This document shows positions 19,155-21,159 of a stretch of 21,159 nucleotides of DNA, piece after piece. The notes beneath the pieces were generated by a model, which did no database searches, had not been told where the DNA came from, and saw nothing but the letters and a program-made list of their open reading frames with translations. Positions within the stretch are counted from its first letter, which is position 1, and each line of letters begins with the position of its first letter. Where the stretch lies: assembly GCA_943914435.1 (NCBI GenBank), contig CALUBY010000006.1:1-21159 (forward strand), read 5' to 3'. Origin of the DNA: an uncultured bacterium. Its GTDB lineage: Bacteria; Patescibacteriota; Minisyncoccia; Phycocordibacterales; Phycocordibacteraceae. A program made the position numbers and the translations under genes.

Positions 19155-21062
19155 ATGACTGCCTCCAAATCCTGCGACTCATGCGAAGTCGAAAGTCCCC
19201 GAGAAGATCTCTATAAGAAGATAGCTACTGGAATCTCCGGAGCAGCTACAGCTATTGGCTTCTCCTTACAGTTTCTTGGTCTGCTACCTTCGTTCCAGAC
19301 CCCTCTCTTTCTTCTTGCTATCACAGTTGGCGGAATCTATGTTGTCCGTGGCGCATGGAATGGCCTTACGAAGAAGCGCTTCCTCAATATAGATTTCCTC
19401 GTTGTTGTCGCAGCGATCGGTGCGCTCTATCTGGGAGAGTTCGGCGAGGGTGCGGCTGTCGTGTTCTTCTTCTCGCTAGCTGAAGCGTTCGAGCAGTACG
19501 GTATCGCTCGCTCCCGTAAAGCACTTGAAAACCTTGTAGAGAAAAGTCCAAAACTCGCGCTTTTGGCCGATGGGACGGAAGTCCCTGTTGCGAGCGTAAC
19601 TATAGGAACAGTTATCGCCGTAAAGCCTGGGAAGCTCATTCCGCTCGACGGCAAGGTACTCAAGGGAGATTCGGCAGTAAACGAGGCATCCATAACGGGA
19701 GAACCGCTTCCGCAAGGAAAGACAGCGGGGGATACGGTGTACGCAGGAACTCTGAATGAGAACGGCTATCTTGAGATCGAAGTAACGAAGGTAAGTACGG
19801 ACTCAACCCTCGCCAAAATCGTGAAGCTCGTAGAGGAAGCTCAAGACTCGAAAACAGGAGCCGAGGAGTTCATAGATAGTTTTGCGAAATACTACACGCC
19901 AGCAGTTGCGTTCATTGCGCTCGGCTTGTTCGCAATTCCAACCTTGTTTTTCGGAGGGGAGGTAACGGTGTGGCTTGAACGCGCCATCACGCTCCTGGTT
20001 ATAGCGTGTCCTTGTGCGCTTGTTATAGCTACGCCGGTTGCAGTAACTGCAGCTCTCGGAGGGGCTTCAAGAAAAGGAGTGCTTATCCGAGGCGGACGAT
20101 TCCTTGAGGAGCTTGGAAGGGTAAAGGCGATCTCGCTCGACAAGACGGGCACGCTTACGGAGGGAGAACCACGCGTATCGGATGTCGTTGCCTTCGACGG
20201 GTTCATAGAGCAGCAGGTGCTCGAAGACGTAGCGGGTATCGAGTCCTATTCATCACATCCGCTCTCAAAAGCCATCCTTGCGTACGCTGCTGAAAAGAAT
20301 GTGAGTCCACACGCCATGGACAAGTATGAGAACGTTAAGGGTAAAGGCGGGAAAGCGGTATGCCGCGTGTGTTCTGATACGGAGCACCTCGTTGGAAATC
20401 TAAAGATGCTTGACGCACATAACGTCTCGACCGAAGAAGCAATCAGAAAGACCGAAGGATTTGAAAAGGAAGGCAAGACCATCGTCCTTGTCACTGAAGG
20501 TCACACGGCCATGGGTGCGCTCGCTATCACGGATACGATTCGTAAGACCTCAAAGGAGGTTATTACGAGCTTGCGGAAGAGCGGTGTCGAACCCGTCATG
20601 CTTACCGGAGACAATCAGCGTAGCGGGGAGTATGTAGCGAAGGAGATCGGCATAACAGAAGTGTATGGAGGGCTCTTGCCCGAAGACAAGGTTGAGAAGA
20701 TTGAGGAACTGAAGAAACGGTACGGCTCTGTGGCGATGGTTGGAGATGGCGTGAACGATGCCCCCTCCCTCGCCGCAGCCGATGTGGGTATCGCGATGGG
20801 CGCACGAGGATCAGACGTGGCAATTGAAACGGCAGATGTGGCGCTTATGAACGACACGCTTGAGTCTGTTCCATATGTCATGAAGCTTGGAAAGCGTACG
20901 CTCGCAACGGTTAAATTCAACGTTACCGTGGCGATTGCATCCAAAGCAGCATTCATCTGTCTTGTGGCGTTAGGAATGTCCAATCTTGGCATTGCGATAG
21001 CGGCTGATACCGGTGTTGCTATATTAGTGACGTTAAATGGCCTAAGATTATTTAAGGCGTAG
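19155..21062 (+). CDS. P1B-type heavy-metal ATPase (Zn/Cd/Pb exporter type)
   Basis: This 635-residue pump lacks a full N-terminal HMA domain and has only a CDSC motif at residues 7-10. Core motifs are CPC at 285-287 in IACPCALVIATP, the phosphorylated D329 in DKTGTLTEG, HP at 368-369 and GDGVNDAP from 530. The last helices carry K597 (IASKAAF) and D618 (AADTGVAILVTLNGLRL), the pattern of P1B-2 Zn/Cd/Pb pumps (ZntA/CadA) rather than copper pumps. It would export soft divalent metals across the cytoplasmic membrane. It starts 4 bp after the DsbA-like gene and closes the block. A pump at one end and an uptake znu operon at the other end of the window suggest tight zinc balance. Confidence 0.94.
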   Translation: MTASKSCDSCEVESPREDLYKKIATGISGAATAIGFSLQFLGLLPSFQTPLFLLAITVGGIYVVRGAWNGLTKKRFLNIDFLVVVAAIGALYLGEFGEGAAVVFFFSLAEAFEQYGIARSRKALENLVEKSPKLALLADGTEVPVASVTIGTVIAVKPGKLIPLDGKVLKGDSAVNEASITGEPLPQGKTAGDTVYAGTLNENGYLEIEVTKVSTDSTLAKIVKLVEEAQDSKTGAEEFIDSFAKYYTPAVAFIALGLFAIPTLFFGGEVTVWLERAITLLVIACPCALVIATPVAVTAALGGASRKGVLIRGGRFLEELGRVKAISLDKTGTLTEGEPRVSDVVAFDGFIEQQVLEDVAGIESYSSHPLSKAILAYAAEKNVSPHAMDKYENVKGKGGKAVCRVCSDTEHLVGNLKMLDAHNVSTEEAIRKTEGFEKEGKTIVLVTEGHTAMGALAITDTIRKTSKEVITSLRKSGVEPVMLTGDNQRSGEYVAKEIGITEVYGGLLPEDKVEKIEELKKRYGSVAMVGDGVNDAPSLAAADVGIAMGARGSDVAIETADVALMNDTLESVPYVMKLGKRTLATVKFNVTVAIASKAAFICLVALGMSNLGIAIAADTGVAILVTLNGLRLFKA

Positions 21063-21113
21063 GAGGCTCTACCTAAGCCATATTCTAGTCCACATTTCCT
21101 CATAAAAGCATCA

Positions 21114-21141
21114 TTGACCACCCCTTTTCCCACGCTATACT
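21114..21141 (+). promoter_or_regulatory. Promoter at the right edge
   Basis: TTGACC (21114-21119) and TATACT (21136-21141) are 16 bp apart, close to consensus. The product lies beyond the window. Confidence 0.6.
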
Positions 21142-21159
21142 AGTGGAACTGGTTAGATA

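Noticed and set aside
1..21159. CRISPR array, transposase, prophage or toxin-antitoxin genes
   Set aside because: I saw no regularly spaced repeats, no terminal inverted repeats with a transposase, and no phage structural or recognisable toxin-antitoxin genes in the window.

Overview
This window looks like a chromosomal segment of a small-genome bacterium, most likely a member of the Candidate Phyla Radiation (Patescibacteria, Parcubacteria-like). The lineage is an inference. It rests on compact, often overlapping genes, several promoters whose -10 box sits 6-7 nt before the start codon (leaderless-type), a release factor 2 with a much reduced first domain, and many small membrane proteins. 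TAA, TAG and TGA all serve as stops and an RF2 gene is present, so the genetic code appears standard.

Layout, left to right. (1) 1-372: 3' part of a HIT-family protein. (2) 386-3452: a Fur/Zur-type repressor divergent from a znuA-znuC-znuB metal-uptake operon. The intergenic region carries two Fur-like 7-1-7 palindromes built on TGCAA/TTGCA. (3) 3557-4096: a glycine-zipper stress-type membrane protein, then a strong terminator. (4) 4203-7097: three overlapping sugar genes, a GH63-like glycosidase of the mannosyl/glucosylglycerate hydrolase type, a phosphoglucose/phosphomannose isomerase and a ROK kinase. Together they could release a hexose, phosphorylate it and isomerise it. (5) 7164-8885: a pirin-like protein, a convergent EEP-family hydrolase, a cluster of inverted repeats, and tRNA-Thr(GGT). 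(6) 8968-10338: a DUF2238/YjdF-like membrane protein, tRNA-Thr(CGT), and an unrecognised protein on the minus strand. (7) 10431-14731: core genes prfB, ftsE, ftsX and pyrG. (8) 14846-15787: an XRE-type regulator and a DUF1761-like membrane protein.

(9) 15790-16140: a tRNA-Gln(CTG) gene with a clear promoter and a leader hairpin, followed by two short repeats of its T-arm sequence and a 9-bp inverted repeat. This looks like a used integration hotspot. (10) 16141-21062: a seven-gene co-directional block of a small membrane protein, DUF305 protein, DsbA-like oxidase, zf-TFIIB protein, DsbB-like quinone:thiol oxidase, a second DsbA-like protein, and a Zn/Cd/Pb-type P1B ATPase. It resembles a transferable metal/thiol envelope-stress island sitting at the tRNA-Gln 3' end. 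A promoter at the right edge leads into a gene outside the window.

The observations most worth following up are the tRNA-Gln repeat region with its attached disulfide/metal island, the shortened RF2, the GH63-isomerase-ROK cassette with a ROK kinase lacking its zinc motif, and the unrecognised minus-strand gene at 9811-10338.
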